A DNA stretch of 33,256 bases, taken from assembly GCA_030629775.1 (NCBI GenBank), contig DAOVOJ010000005.1, positions 1 to 33,256 of the forward strand, given 5' to 3'. Made by a program: the position numbers and the translations under genes. The stretch's first letter is position 1; every line of letters begins with the position of its first letter. Below the pieces are notes generated by a model. The model was not told the DNA's origin. It worked only from the letters and a program-made list of their open reading frames with translations, and did no database searches. Of this stretch, positions 9,872 through 16,286 are shown one piece after another. The stretch comes from Candidatus Moraniibacteriota bacterium (GTDB lineage: Bacteria; Patescibacteriota; Minisyncoccia; JAHIHE01; DAOVOJ01).

Positions 9872-10022
9872 TTCCCCTCTTGGGAGGGGCTAGGGGTGGG
9901 TTTTATAAATAGATTATTTATTAACGAATTAACGAATTAACGAATTCAATCCGTTAATCCGTTAGTCCGTTAATTTTTCAATTTCTTAATAACCCACCCC
10001 CAACCCCCTCCCGAGAGGGGAG
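9872..10022. repeat. Family A palindrome (copy 2) with a tandem-word inverted repeat nested inside
   Basis: The outer arms (ATTCCCCTCTTGGGAGGGGC... from 9872 and AACCCACCCC...GAGAGGGG ending at 10022) match family A at 6349-6424. The loop is expanded by an inner element: three tandem TTAACGAA words (9920-9946) face about three CCGTTAAT words (9951-9974), which are close to their reverse complement. One palindromic element therefore lies inside another. No coding frame is supported. Confidence 0.8.
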
Positions 10023-10059
10023 TTATAAGAAAATGAGCAACCTCTAAATAATATAGTAT

Positions 10060-10467
10060 ATGATAAATAAAATTTCAAAAGGCATAGAGGATCAAAACGG
10101 GCAGGCCGCTTTGGCGATCGCGCTGATTGTAACGTCTTTGTTATTGTTTGTCGGTTTATCTTTAGTTAATACAACGCTGAAACAAACAAAAATAACAAGA
10201 AACGCGTATCGATCTATGCAGGCCTATTATTTAGCTGATGCTGGAACGGAAAGACTTTTATATGAAAACAGAGTGGCGGGCACAATAGATCCTACCGAGA
10301 ATCTTGCGAGTAATCCATTATTATTGGCTGATATGAATGTTGATTTTGACGGGGACGGTGACAGTGACGGGTCTTTCAACATTACCAGAATTGCGCCTTC
10401 TCCGTTGAATATAAGAATTATTGGCGTGTATAAAAATACTGCCAGGGCGGTAGAATTGTTATGGTAA
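10060..10467 (+). CDS. PilX-like minor pilin / pilus assembly protein
   Basis: The 135-residue protein has an N-terminal segment NGQAALAIALIVTSLLLFVG followed by LVNTTLKQTKITRNAYRSMQ and AYYLADAGTERLLYE. This is the pattern of PilX N-terminal-domain proteins: a hydrophobic helix after a Gly, then a conserved A-x-x-x-A-D-x-G-x-E segment. It lacks the canonical FTLIE motif, which is usual for this family. A DFDGDGDSDG stretch near residue 106 looks like a calcium-binding loop. As last gene of the cluster it completes a GspH/PilV/PilW/PilX-like set. The start at 10060 is the only ATG upstream of the helix. The convergent terminator at 10531-10558 ends the region. Confidence 0.8.
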   Translation: MINKISKGIEDQNGQAALAIALIVTSLLLFVGLSLVNTTLKQTKITRNAYRSMQAYYLADAGTERLLYENRVAGTIDPTENLASNPLLLADMNVDFDGDGDSDGSFNITRIAPSPLNIRIIGVYKNTARAVELLW

Positions 10468-10529
10468 TAATGTTTTTATGTTTTCATTTTATTTATTTGG
10501 AGAAGAGATTTTTAAAAATTTTAATTTAT

Positions 10530-10558
10530 AAAAAAACCGCTTCATAATAAGCGGTTTT
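10530..10558 (-). terminator. Intrinsic terminator for the tRNA cluster, probably bidirectional
   Basis: A perfect 10-bp stem, AAAACCGCTT (10533-10542) with AAGCGGTTTT (10549-10558), and a six-base loop. On the minus strand it ends in a run of seven T, so it best serves the tRNA genes read leftward. On the plus strand it has four T and may also stop the pilin transcript. Confidence 0.8.
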
Positions 10559-10563
10559 AAGAA

Positions 10564-10640
10564 TGGCGGGGACGACCGGACTCGGACCGGCGACCTTCTG
10601 CGTGACAAGCAGACGCTCTAACCAACTGAGCTACGCCCCC
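10564..10640 (-). tRNA. tRNA-Asp (GTC)
   Basis: The reverse complement folds into a full cloverleaf: acceptor GGGGGCG with CGTCCCC, D-stem GCTC/GAGC, anticodon stem TCTGC/GCAGA with loop TTGTCAC, and T-stem GCCGG/CCGGT. The discriminator is G and a CCA follows in the DNA, unlike the neighbouring tRNA genes. The T-loop reads TCCGAGT, so position 55 is C where U (pseudouridine) is nearly universal. Confidence 0.95.
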
Positions 10641-10645
10641 AAAAT

Positions 10646-10719
10646 CGTGTAACGCATAACGTGTAACGTGTAACGAAAACATGTCAAAATTTTGCGTTAT
10701 ACGCCATACGTTATACGTG
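10646..10719. repeat. Tandem-word inverted repeat (GTAACG words) between tRNA genes
   Basis: The left arm has four CGTGTAACG/CATAACG-type words (10646-10675). The right arm has CGTTATACG/CCATACG words (10694-10719) that are close to the reverse complement. It exactly fills the tRNA-Asp to tRNA-Met spacer. A near-identical element lies at 13095-13167 between tRNA-Arg and tRNA-Ala. Confidence 0.8.
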
Positions 10720-10793
10720 TAGCAGGGGCGGGGGTCGAACCCGCAACCTCGGGCTTATGAGTCCCGCGCTCTAACCAACTGAGCTACCCTGCC
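10720..10793 (-). tRNA. tRNA with CAT anticodon (elongator Met; Ile2 not excluded)
   Basis: The reverse complement forms a cloverleaf: acceptor GGCAGGG with CCCTGCT (G1·T72 wobble), D-stem GCTC/GAGC, anticodon loop CTCATAA, T-stem GCGGG/CCCGC, discriminator A, no encoded CCA. The anticodon stem CGGGA/GCCCG has four pairs and an A31·G39 mismatch. The paired 1-72 end separates it from the initiator at 10938. A CAT anticodon may also belong to a lysidine-modified tRNA-Ile. Confidence 0.9.
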
Positions 10794-10798
10794 TTTTC

Positions 10799-10931
10799 TT
10801 GGAACTTATAACTTATAACTCATAACTTGGAACTTATACATTTGTAATATAAATTTTAAGTTCCAATTTCCAAGCTTTAGGTTTTAAGTTCCAAGTTCCA
10901 AGTTCCAAGTTCCAAGCTTTAAGTTCTAAGA
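10799..10931. repeat. Tandem-word inverted repeat (ACTTATA / TTCCAAG words), copy 2
   Basis: The left half has CTTGGAACTTATAACTTATA-type words and the right half has four consecutive GTTCCAA words. It fills the spacer between the two CAT-anticodon tRNA genes and shares its vocabulary with the element at 7666-7765. No coding function is supported. Confidence 0.8.
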
Positions 10932-10937
10932 TATCTG

Positions 10938-11009
10938 TTGCGGGGGCAGGATTCGAACCTGCGTCCTCGAGGTTATGGGCCTCGCGAGCTGCCGCTGCTC
11001 TACCCCGCG
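10938..11009 (-). tRNA. Initiator tRNA-fMet (CAT)
   Basis: The reverse complement gives acceptor CGCGGGG with CCCCGCA, in which C1 faces A72. That unpaired 1-72 end is the bacterial initiator hallmark. The anticodon stem is CGAGG/CCTCG with loop CCCATAA, and the T-arm is GCAGG/CCTGC with loop TTCGAAT. The discriminator is A and no CCA is encoded. The three G-C pairs usual above the anticodon are here A-T, G-C, G-C. Confidence 0.95.
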
Positions 11010-11091
11010 ATGGGTTTGTGACTAAATTTATATTTCGTTTTTTATTCACTTTAATAGAGTAAATTATTTTAGCTTGTTTGTCAAACTGTGT

Positions 11092-11192
11092 CATATTAAC
11101 ATACTAACATCTTAACATTTTAACATCTTAACATATATAAATAAGAAAGGATTTTAAATATTATTTTGTTAGTATGTTAAAATGTTAAAATG
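11092..11192. repeat. Tandem-word inverted repeat (TTAACAT words) upstream of yraN
   Basis: The left arm has five AACAT-containing words (TTAACAT, CTAACATC, TTAACATT, TTAACATC, TTAACAT; 11092-11134). The right arm TGTTAGTATGTTAAAATGTT (11166 onward) is close to their reverse complement. It ends six bases before the yraN start codon, so the yraN mRNA leader or promoter must overlap it. Confidence 0.75.
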
Positions 11193-11197
11193 ATCTT

Positions 11198-11590
11198 ATG
11201 ATTACTTTTCGTCGGGAGTTAGGCAATTTGGGGGAAAGATTAGCCTGTGAATATTTAGAAAAACAAGGTTATGAAATTGTTGCTCGCAATTATCAAAAAA
11301 AATGCGGAGAAATTGATCTGATCGCCAAAAAAAATAAGATCATTATTTTTATTGAAGTTAAAACAAGAAGCAAAAATAAAAACTGGGAGTGCGGGCTGCC
11401 GGAGGAAGCGGTTAATTTTTCCAAACAAAGGAAAATAATTAGAACCGCCCGATCATATCTTTTTGAAAATCATTATTCCGGCAAAACGGACTGGCAGATC
11501 GATATCATTGCCATATGGCTGGATTGGGAAACCAGACGAGCGAGCCTCAATCATATTAAAAACGCGGTGGTTTATGACAGATGCTGGTAA
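11198..11590 (+). CDS. yraN: YraN family (UPF0102) endonuclease-like protein
   Basis: The 130-residue protein matches the family length. It opens with LGNLGERLACEYLEKQGYEI and carries the predicted nuclease signature G37-E-I-D40-LIA followed by E53-V-K55-TRS, the PD-(D/E)XK-like core of YraN proteins. Family members resemble Holliday-junction resolvases, but the physiological substrate is not settled. The ATG at 11198 is 15 codons before the first conserved motif, a normal position. It is a single-gene unit: a tandem-word inverted repeat lies immediately upstream and a large family B repeat downstream. Family assignment is firm; function is known only as predicted nuclease. Confidence 0.93.
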   Translation: MITFRRELGNLGERLACEYLEKQGYEIVARNYQKKCGEIDLIAKKNKIIIFIEVKTRSKNKNWECGLPEEAVNFSKQRKIIRTARSYLFENHYSGKTDWQIDIIAIWLDWETRRASLNHIKNAVVYDRCW

Positions 11591-11599
11591 AAGATGGGA

Positions 11600-11856
11600 T
11601 AATGAATTAAGAATCACGAATTAAGAATCATTTTGAATTACAAACTGTCATTGCGAGGAGCTCAAGCGAACGCAGTTCGCGAGAAAGCGACGCGGCAATC
11701 CCGTCATTTAATTCTTTGATTTATGGCACGGGATTGCCGCGCTTTGTTCCGCTATCGCTCCACTTCGCTCGCAATGACGGTAAAATTTAAGTTTCGTAAT
11801 CCAATGGAGTTAGGAATTTTCTATTCGTAATTCTTGATTCGTTATTCATAATTCTT
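11600..11856. repeat. Family B palindrome (copy 2) inside a tandem-word inverted repeat
   Basis: The spacer between yraN and porB is almost wholly repeat. The outer arms are AATTAAGAATCACGAATTAA words (11602-11630) and GTAATTCTTGATTCGTTATT-type words (11814-11856), mutual reverse complements. Inside lies a ~170-bp family B element (11631-11803) with TGTCATTGCGAGGAGC at the left, GGCAATCCCG and CGGGATTGCC in the middle, and GCAATGACGG at the right. It shares over 60 bases with the copy at 8881. No gene is supported here. Confidence 0.85.
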
Positions 11857-11865
11857 TCACACTTA

Positions 11866-11893
11866 TTGAAAAAAAGTGATAACATGCTATTAT
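11866..11893 (+). promoter_or_regulatory. Promoter of the porB-like gene
   Basis: TTGAAA at 11866-11871 and TATTAT at 11888-11893 are spaced by 16 bases, close to the sigma-70 consensus. Transcription would begin about 11900, giving a leader of roughly 30 bases before the ATG at 11929. No Shine-Dalgarno site is seen. It implies that the gene is transcribed alone. Confidence 0.6.
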
Positions 11894-11928
11894 GGTAAAG
11901 TAGCTAAAAAATAAATAAACTAATCATT

Positions 11929-12867
11929 ATGAATCTTAAAGAAATTGCCAAACAGCCGGAGAAAATTACTTCCGGACATCGGTTATGCGCCGGGTGCGCT
12001 GAGCCGATTATCGCTAAATTAGCTTTAGCTTCCATTAAAGATCCTGTTGTCGTTATCAACGCCACTAGCTGTTTGGAAGTGGCGACGACTATTTATCCTT
12101 ACACCGCCTGGAAAATTCCCTGGATGCATAACGCTTTTGAAAACGCGTCTGCTACCGCCAGCGGGATTATTGAGGCTTACAATATCATTTTAAAAAAGAA
12201 GCCGAGCGAGCGTCCCGAGTGGGCGAGAAAACTGCCCGAAAATATAAAATTTATTGTTTTCGGCGGCGACGGAGGAAGCTATGACATCGGACTGCAGAGT
12301 TTGTCCGGAGCTTTGGAACGAGGGCATAAATTTTTATACATCTGCTACGACAACGAGGCCTATATGAACACCGGCAATCAGCGTTCGGGAGCCACGCCTC
12401 TGGGATCCGCAACCACCACTTCGCCGGCGGGAAAAGTCAAGCAGGGCAAAGAAGAATGGCGGAAGGATCTAACCGCTATCGTTGAAGCTCATCACATTAA
12501 TTATGTTGCTCAAGCTTCCATTTCTCATTGGGCGGATCTATCCGGGAAAGTTCAACGGGCAATAGAGGTTGACGGACCTTCATTTATCAATATAATTAGT
12601 CCTTGTCAGCGGAGTTGGGGATTTGATTCTTCTCTGACAGTTCAAATAGCGAAACTGTCGGTGGAAACGAATTTCTGGCCGCTCTATGAAGTTGATAATG
12701 GAAAGTTTACTTTAAATTATGAACCGAAAGAAAGGACGCCTATTTTTGAATGGATAAAATCTCAAAAAAGATTTAAGCATTTATTAAAACCGGAAAACAA
12801 AAAAATCATAGATAAAATTCAGGAGCATATTGATGAAGAATTTAAAAGGATTAAGAATAGGGCTTAG
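11929..12867 (+). CDS. porB: 2-oxoacid (pyruvate) : ferredoxin oxidoreductase beta subunit
   Basis: The 312-residue protein is the thiamine-diphosphate and Fe-S-binding beta subunit of 2-oxoacid:ferredoxin oxidoreductases, which convert pyruvate (or another 2-oxoacid) and CoA to acyl-CoA, CO2 and reduced ferredoxin. The cluster-ligand motif is C20-AG-C23. GGDGGSYDIG near 111 and YDNEAYMNTGNQRSG near 137 form the ThDP/Mg-binding region, and SATTTSPAGK is the conserved loop after it. Length and motif order match PorB. The alpha, gamma and delta subunits that normally adjoin it are absent: a repeat lies upstream, and repeats and tRNA genes lie downstream. The partners must be elsewhere, or the protein works differently. 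Substrate specificity cannot be read from the sequence. Confidence 0.92.
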   Translation: MNLKEIAKQPEKITSGHRLCAGCAEPIIAKLALASIKDPVVVINATSCLEVATTIYPYTAWKIPWMHNAFENASATASGIIEAYNIILKKKPSERPEWARKLPENIKFIVFGGDGGSYDIGLQSLSGALERGHKFLYICYDNEAYMNTGNQRSGATPLGSATTTSPAGKVKQGKEEWRKDLTAIVEAHHINYVAQASISHWADLSGKVQRAIEVDGPSFINIISPCQRSWGFDSSLTVQIAKLSVETNFWPLYEVDNGKFTLNYEPKERTPIFEWIKSQKRFKHLLKPENKKIIDKIQEHIDEEFKRIKNRA

Positions 12868-12872
12868 AATAA

Positions 12873-13010
12873 ATCCCCTCCTTAGTAAGGAGGGGGCAGG
12901 GGGGAGGTTGTAGAAATAAAATTGTTATATTGTTATATTGTTGGGTGATAGAAGCAGTTCTTGGTAATACAGTAATTGAATGTTTAAATGTTAAAATGTT
13001 AAGATATTAA
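12873..13010. repeat. Half family A element plus decayed tandem-word repeats
   Basis: 12873-12908 is one arm of the family A palindrome (TCCCCTCCTTAGTAAGGAGG, then a G-rich stretch) with no partner nearby. It is followed by three TTGTTATAT words (12920-12943) and a degenerate region with AATACAGTAATTG and three TTAAATGTTAAAATGTTAAG words. The vocabulary matches the elements at 18047 and 11092. No gene is seen. Confidence 0.6.
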
Positions 13011-13017
13011 ATGACTT

Positions 13018-13089
13018 GCCCTGATAGCTCAACGGATAGAGCACCGCACTCCTAACGCGATGATGTAGGTTCGATTCCTACTCGGGGCA
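13018..13089 (+). tRNA. tRNA-Arg (CCT)
   Basis: Acceptor GCCCTGA with TCGGGGC, D-stem GCTC/GAGC, anticodon loop CTCCTAA, T-stem GTAGG/CCTAC with loop TTCGATT, discriminator A, no encoded CCA. The anticodon stem CCGCA/CGCGA has only three canonical pairs, with C27·A43 and A31·C39 mismatches. All other arms are intact, so it is probably functional. Confidence 0.88.
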
Positions 13090-13094
13090 CAATT

Positions 13095-13167
13095 CGTATA
13101 ACGTATAACGTATAACGTAAATTCCATCAATGTTTTGTGTTACACGTTATACGCTATACGTTACACG
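13095..13167. repeat. Tandem-word inverted repeat (CGTATAA words) between tRNA genes, copy 2
   Basis: Three exact CGTATAA words (13095-13118) face GTTACACGTTATACGCTATA-type words (13138-13167). It is the counterpart of 10646-10719 and again exactly fills a spacer between two tRNA genes, here Arg and Ala. Confidence 0.8.
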
Positions 13168-13171
13168 ACCC

Positions 13172-13244
13172 GGGCTCGTGGCGCAGTTGGTAGCGCGCCT
13201 CCATGGCATGGAGGAGGCCGGGGGTTCAAATCCCCCCGAGTCCA
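13172..13244 (+). tRNA. tRNA-Ala (GGC)
   Basis: Acceptor GGGCTCG with CGAGTCC has the G3·T70 wobble that identifies alanine tRNAs. The anticodon stem is CCTCC/GGAGG with loop ATGGCAT, and the T-stem GGGGG/CCCCC has loop TTCAAAT. Discriminator A, no encoded CCA. All stems are fully paired apart from that wobble. Downstream, 13245-13353 holds only a family A fragment (ATTCCCCTCCCG at 13301) before comF. Confidence 0.96.
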
Positions 13245-13353
13245 CCCCGTTATTGTTACATTTTACAATATTGTTTAGAGTCTGGTAATTTCTATCGATT
13301 ATTCCCCTCCCGAAAATGTAATAATTGGTCAAAATCACTAGGCTTTATTTATT

Positions 13354-14187
13354 ATGAAACTCATTACTTCTCTTAACAATTTCATCTTAGACATTCTTTT
13401 TCCTATCAAATGTCTTGGCTGCGGGAAAGAGTTTGAAGATAGGGAACCAAAGGAGAGGTGGGTTTGCGATGATTGTCTGAGTAAAATAATTATTAGAAAA
13501 GAACAGGTTTGTCCGGTTTGCGAGAAAGCTTCTGAAGGCGGGAAAACCTGCTGGTATTGCCGAAAGAAAACCGGATTGGATGGGCTGTGGGTCGCTTCGG
13601 AATACAGTGATAAACTTTTAGCTCAGACTATCCATAAATTCAAATTTAATTTTGTCAGGGACTTATCTTATCCTCTTGGCAAGATAATTTTAAAAAGTGT
13701 TTTAGAGCAGGAGGAATTTGGCGATTTTCAGGATTTTTTATTTACTCGTTCGGTCCAAAATTTAGAAGAGGATTTAGAAAACACAGATTCTTTCAAGAGC
13801 GCTAAATCTTTTCAGACAATTATTGTTCCGGTTCCGCTTCATCGACGAAGATTTAATTGGCGGGGATTCAATCAGTCGGAGTTGTTGGCCAAGCAAATCG
13901 CCGCGAAGTCCGGCTTGAAAGTTTATAATAATTTGTTAATTCGTTGGCGAAACACTACGCCGCAAACGAAAATCAGATCAATGGAAGAGAGGAGAAAAAA
14001 TATCAAAGGCGCTTTTAAAGTTGTAAGGATGGGTTTGAAACCCATCCCTACGGGATTATTAAAAAATAAAAACATCATCATAGTTGACGATGTTTGCACA
14101 ACGCTGGCGACTTTAAATGAATGCGCTTTAGCGGTCAAACGAGCCGGGGCGAAGAATGTTTGGGGAGTGGTGGTAGCGAGGAGGTGA
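13354..14187 (+). CDS. comF: ComF family phosphoribosyltransferase-like protein
   Basis: The 277-residue protein has the two ComF parts. An N-terminal double zinc finger (C20-LG-C23, CDDC near 40, CPVC near 52, CWYC near 67) is followed by a phosphoribosyltransferase fold with the PRPP loop IIIVDDVCTTLATL near 241-254. ComF proteins support natural DNA uptake in competent bacteria; whether this one does is inferred from family and from the type IV pilus locus 3 kb upstream. The insertion RMGLKPIPTG near 225-234, just before the PRPP-loop strand, is encoded by a 21-base palindrome (14027-14047) also present in the gene at 26394, and has no counterpart I know of in ComF. In the PRPP loop the usual TTGAT is TTLAT. 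Confidence 0.92.
   Translation: MKLITSLNNFILDILFPIKCLGCGKEFEDREPKERWVCDDCLSKIIIRKEQVCPVCEKASEGGKTCWYCRKKTGLDGLWVASEYSDKLLAQTIHKFKFNFVRDLSYPLGKIILKSVLEQEEFGDFQDFLFTRSVQNLEEDLENTDSFKSAKSFQTIIVPVPLHRRRFNWRGFNQSELLAKQIAAKSGLKVYNNLLIRWRNTTPQTKIRSMEERRKNIKGAFKVVRMGLKPIPTGLLKNKNIIIVDDVCTTLATLNECALAVKRAGAKNVWGVVVARR
14027..14047. repeat. In-frame palindrome, family D, inside comF
   Basis: GGATGGGTTT and AAACCCATCC form perfect 10-bp arms around one central G. The flanks (GTAA before, CCTACGGG after) resemble the extended copy at 27425-27449. It is read in frame as M-G-L-K-P-I-P without breaking the gene. Confidence 0.9.
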
Positions 14188-14260
14188 GTAAAATGAAAAG
14201 CAATGGATTATTTTGAAATATAAAACATAAATAAAACATAAAATGTTATACTTGTTAAAA

Positions 14261-14377
14261 AATTACAAATTCAAAATTCCAAACAAATCCAAAATCCAAA
14301 TATTCAAAATTCTAAACTGTTTTGAATTTTGAATTTCGGTCATTGTAATTTATTTGTAATTTGGAATTTTGAATTTA
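14261..14377. repeat. Tandem-word inverted repeat (AATTCAAAATTCC words)
   Basis: The left arm (14261-14312) repeats CAAATTCAAAATTCC, AAATCC and ATTCAAAATTC. The right arm (14324-14377) has GAATTTTGAATTTC and TTTGGAATTTTGAATTT, their reverse complements. It occupies most of the 269-base gap between the convergent comF and VanW genes. The paired arms could end transcription from both sides, but no classic U-tract terminator is visible. Confidence 0.8.
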
Positions 14378-14456
14378 GTGCTTAAAAACTGTTTTAGATT
14401 TAATGAATAATTTAATTGTCTTGTAATTTAAGAAATAAGATGATTGGCAATTAAAA

Positions 14457-16175
14457 TTAATGCGGAAACAGCAATGGCGATTGATAGCGGCTGTAAAAAG
14501 TATCTTTTCTCTCCAGTTCTCCGTCGCGGTAGATTTCCTGGTGGAGAGTCGCTTTCATAGAACCGTCGCTTTTTCTGTCGTAAATATAAGGACCGTCGAT
14601 CTTAACTTCCCGTCCGTCGTCGGAACCATAAAATTCAAAAGTTAAAACATTGCCTTTTATTTTGGTTTGAATAAGAAGGAAAGAAGGGGTGTCGTTGATA
14701 AAACGCAGATCCGGATGGGGAGGATAAATAGTGGCGTCGGTGCCTTGCGGATCGTAGTATCTGACGGGATAGGCGTGAGGCCGCCGCTCGGTGATCTTCA
14801 GGCCGCTGTTAAGGGCGGCGCGGAAAGTGGTGGTGGAAACCTGGCACAGTCCGCCGCCATATTCGGGGACGGTTTTATTTTTTTTGATAACCAGTTCCGG
14901 CAGATAACCGGCTTGCGGTCCGACTTTGCCCAGAATTTTATTGAAAGAAAATTCTTCGTCGGGTCCGACTAAAACTCCATTGAATTTGCTGGCGCCGACG
15001 GCAATATTATGCCGCCGGTTTTTTGGCGAGCCGTAAAAATTAGATTCTCCTATTCCAAGTAGAGCGGTAATGCCTAAATTGTCAATACTCTCTGTGGTAA
15101 TTTCCGGCTGAGTTTTATTAACCGCTAATTCAATTTCCACCTTTTCCAGATTTTTATCTTTGTCTAAATAATTTTGGTAGCTAAAAATTTCTCTTTCAAT
15201 TTCTTCAACGCTTTCGCCAATCGTTAAGGCGACCCCCTCCCGGCTGAGGGCGAAAATCTCCACTCGGCCGTTTTTGATGGTCAGTTCGGCGTTGATCGGT
15301 TCACTGTTTATTTGAGGAGCAAGGGAACTAAGATAATCTTTTATTTTTTCTTTGTCCGCCTGAATGCCCAGAACTTTATTGCCTGGATTATTAATGTCTT
15401 CAACCGGGACAAATTTTATCCAGGAAATCAACTCTTCTTTTCCCAGAGGCCAGCCTTCGCTGTTGTATTTTAAATTTATTTCCGTGCTGATTAAATTTTT
15501 AGCCTGGCGGCAAGCTTCATCAGTTTCAAAACTTTCCGCTTCCGGTTTTACCGTTTCAAGATTTAAAATAATGATCTCATTTTTAAGCTCGGAAATATTT
15601 TTTCTAAAATTATCCTTTAGTTTTTCTCGGTTGATTAAAATTCCTTCTTTTGAATCAGTGAGTTTAAAGTCGTCATCAATAAAATCAAAGCCGGCGTTAA
15701 TCGGTTGAATTTCTAATTCAGCTAAATTATTTTTAAGATAATTTTCCAATTTATTCTCGTCAAAAGAAAAAGAAAGAGGAATGTTTTTTTTATTGTTAAG
15801 CGTCAGCCATCTTTCTTTTATTCTTTCAAATAAATTTTCCTGATGGCCGATCAAAAAAGCTTTTTCAACGGAATTCTCCGTTTTAATTTCTATGCCCAGT
15901 TCGTCCAGTTTGGTTCGGTAAACTTTGTCCTGATAAGTTAACAGCGCGCCGTCGCCGTACTTGTTGTTGATTTCCGAATTAATTTTTTCCAGCGCCTGAT
16001 CTTTTGTCAGTCCGTTTAAATCCTGACCGCCGACGGAAACTCCCGCCCAGACCTTATTTTGATAATAAGAATCTAAAATTGCCCCGGCGGCCAAAATAAT
16101 TAAAACAGCGAGAACATTAAAAGCCGTTCGGAACGATATTTTTTTATTGAGCGATTTTGTTTTGAATTTTTTCAT
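14457..16175 (-). CDS. VanW family protein with peptidoglycan-binding-like repeats
   Basis: The 572-residue protein has a basic N-terminus and one transmembrane helix (about 20-36), placing the rest outside the membrane. Residues about 45-360 hold two YoaR/PG_binding_4-type modules: the first begins VGGQDLNGLTKDQALEKINS, the second around IKNGRVEIFALSREGVAL. The VanW domain occupies about 375-520, with GGGLCQVSTTTFRAALNSGL near 440 and ERRPHAYPVRYYDPQGTDAT after it. VanW occurs in some vancomycin-resistance clusters but its biochemical role is unknown, and these proteins are common in CPR bacteria, so this is not evidence of resistance. A consensus promoter lies so close to the ATG that the mRNA would be almost leaderless. 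It is monocistronic and convergent with comF. Confidence 0.92.
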   Translation of the reverse strand: MKKFKTKSLNKKISFRTAFNVLAVLIILAAGAILDSYYQNKVWAGVSVGGQDLNGLTKDQALEKINSEINNKYGDGALLTYQDKVYRTKLDELGIEIKTENSVEKAFLIGHQENLFERIKERWLTLNNKKNIPLSFSFDENKLENYLKNNLAELEIQPINAGFDFIDDDFKLTDSKEGILINREKLKDNFRKNISELKNEIIILNLETVKPEAESFETDEACRQAKNLISTEINLKYNSEGWPLGKEELISWIKFVPVEDINNPGNKVLGIQADKEKIKDYLSSLAPQINSEPINAELTIKNGRVEIFALSREGVALTIGESVEEIEREIFSYQNYLDKDKNLEKVEIELAVNKTQPEITTESIDNLGITALLGIGESNFYGSPKNRRHNIAVGASKFNGVLVGPDEEFSFNKILGKVGPQAGYLPELVIKKNKTVPEYGGGLCQVSTTTFRAALNSGLKITERRPHAYPVRYYDPQGTDATIYPPHPDLRFINDTPSFLLIQTKIKGNVLTFEFYGSDDGREVKIDGPYIYDRKSDGSMKATLHQEIYRDGELERKDTFYSRYQSPLLFPH

Positions 16176-16181
16176 AATCTC

Positions 16182-16210
16182 ATTATAACTTTTTTAAAAG
16201 CTTTAAGCAA
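16182..16210 (-). promoter_or_regulatory. Promoter of the VanW-family gene, predicted leaderless
   Basis: On the minus strand TTGCTT (16210-16205) and TATAAT (16187-16182) are separated by exactly 17 bases. The ATG begins at 16175, seven bases below the -10 box, where transcription itself should begin. There is no room for a ribosome-binding site. Confidence 0.7.
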
Positions 16211-16286
16211 AGAAAATATATTTCTGATTTGCGCTTTTCTTTTTGGTGATTATGAAGTATAATTAAAATAATAAGATTAAGATTTT

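Noticed and set aside
10834-11094. 86-codon minus-strand frame
   Set aside because: It runs through the initiator tRNA gene and the TTCCAAG repeat.
9920-13167. Tandem words as a CRISPR array
   Set aside because: The words are 7-15 bases and directly adjacent, without unique spacers of constant length, and no cas gene is present.
13147-13338. 63-codon minus-strand frame
   Set aside because: It is the antisense of tRNA-Ala (GGFEPPASSMPWRRATNCA), a common annotation error.
14457-16175. VanW-family gene as evidence of vancomycin resistance
   Set aside because: VanW proteins are widespread in bacteria without resistance; no VanHAX or VanRS genes are present.
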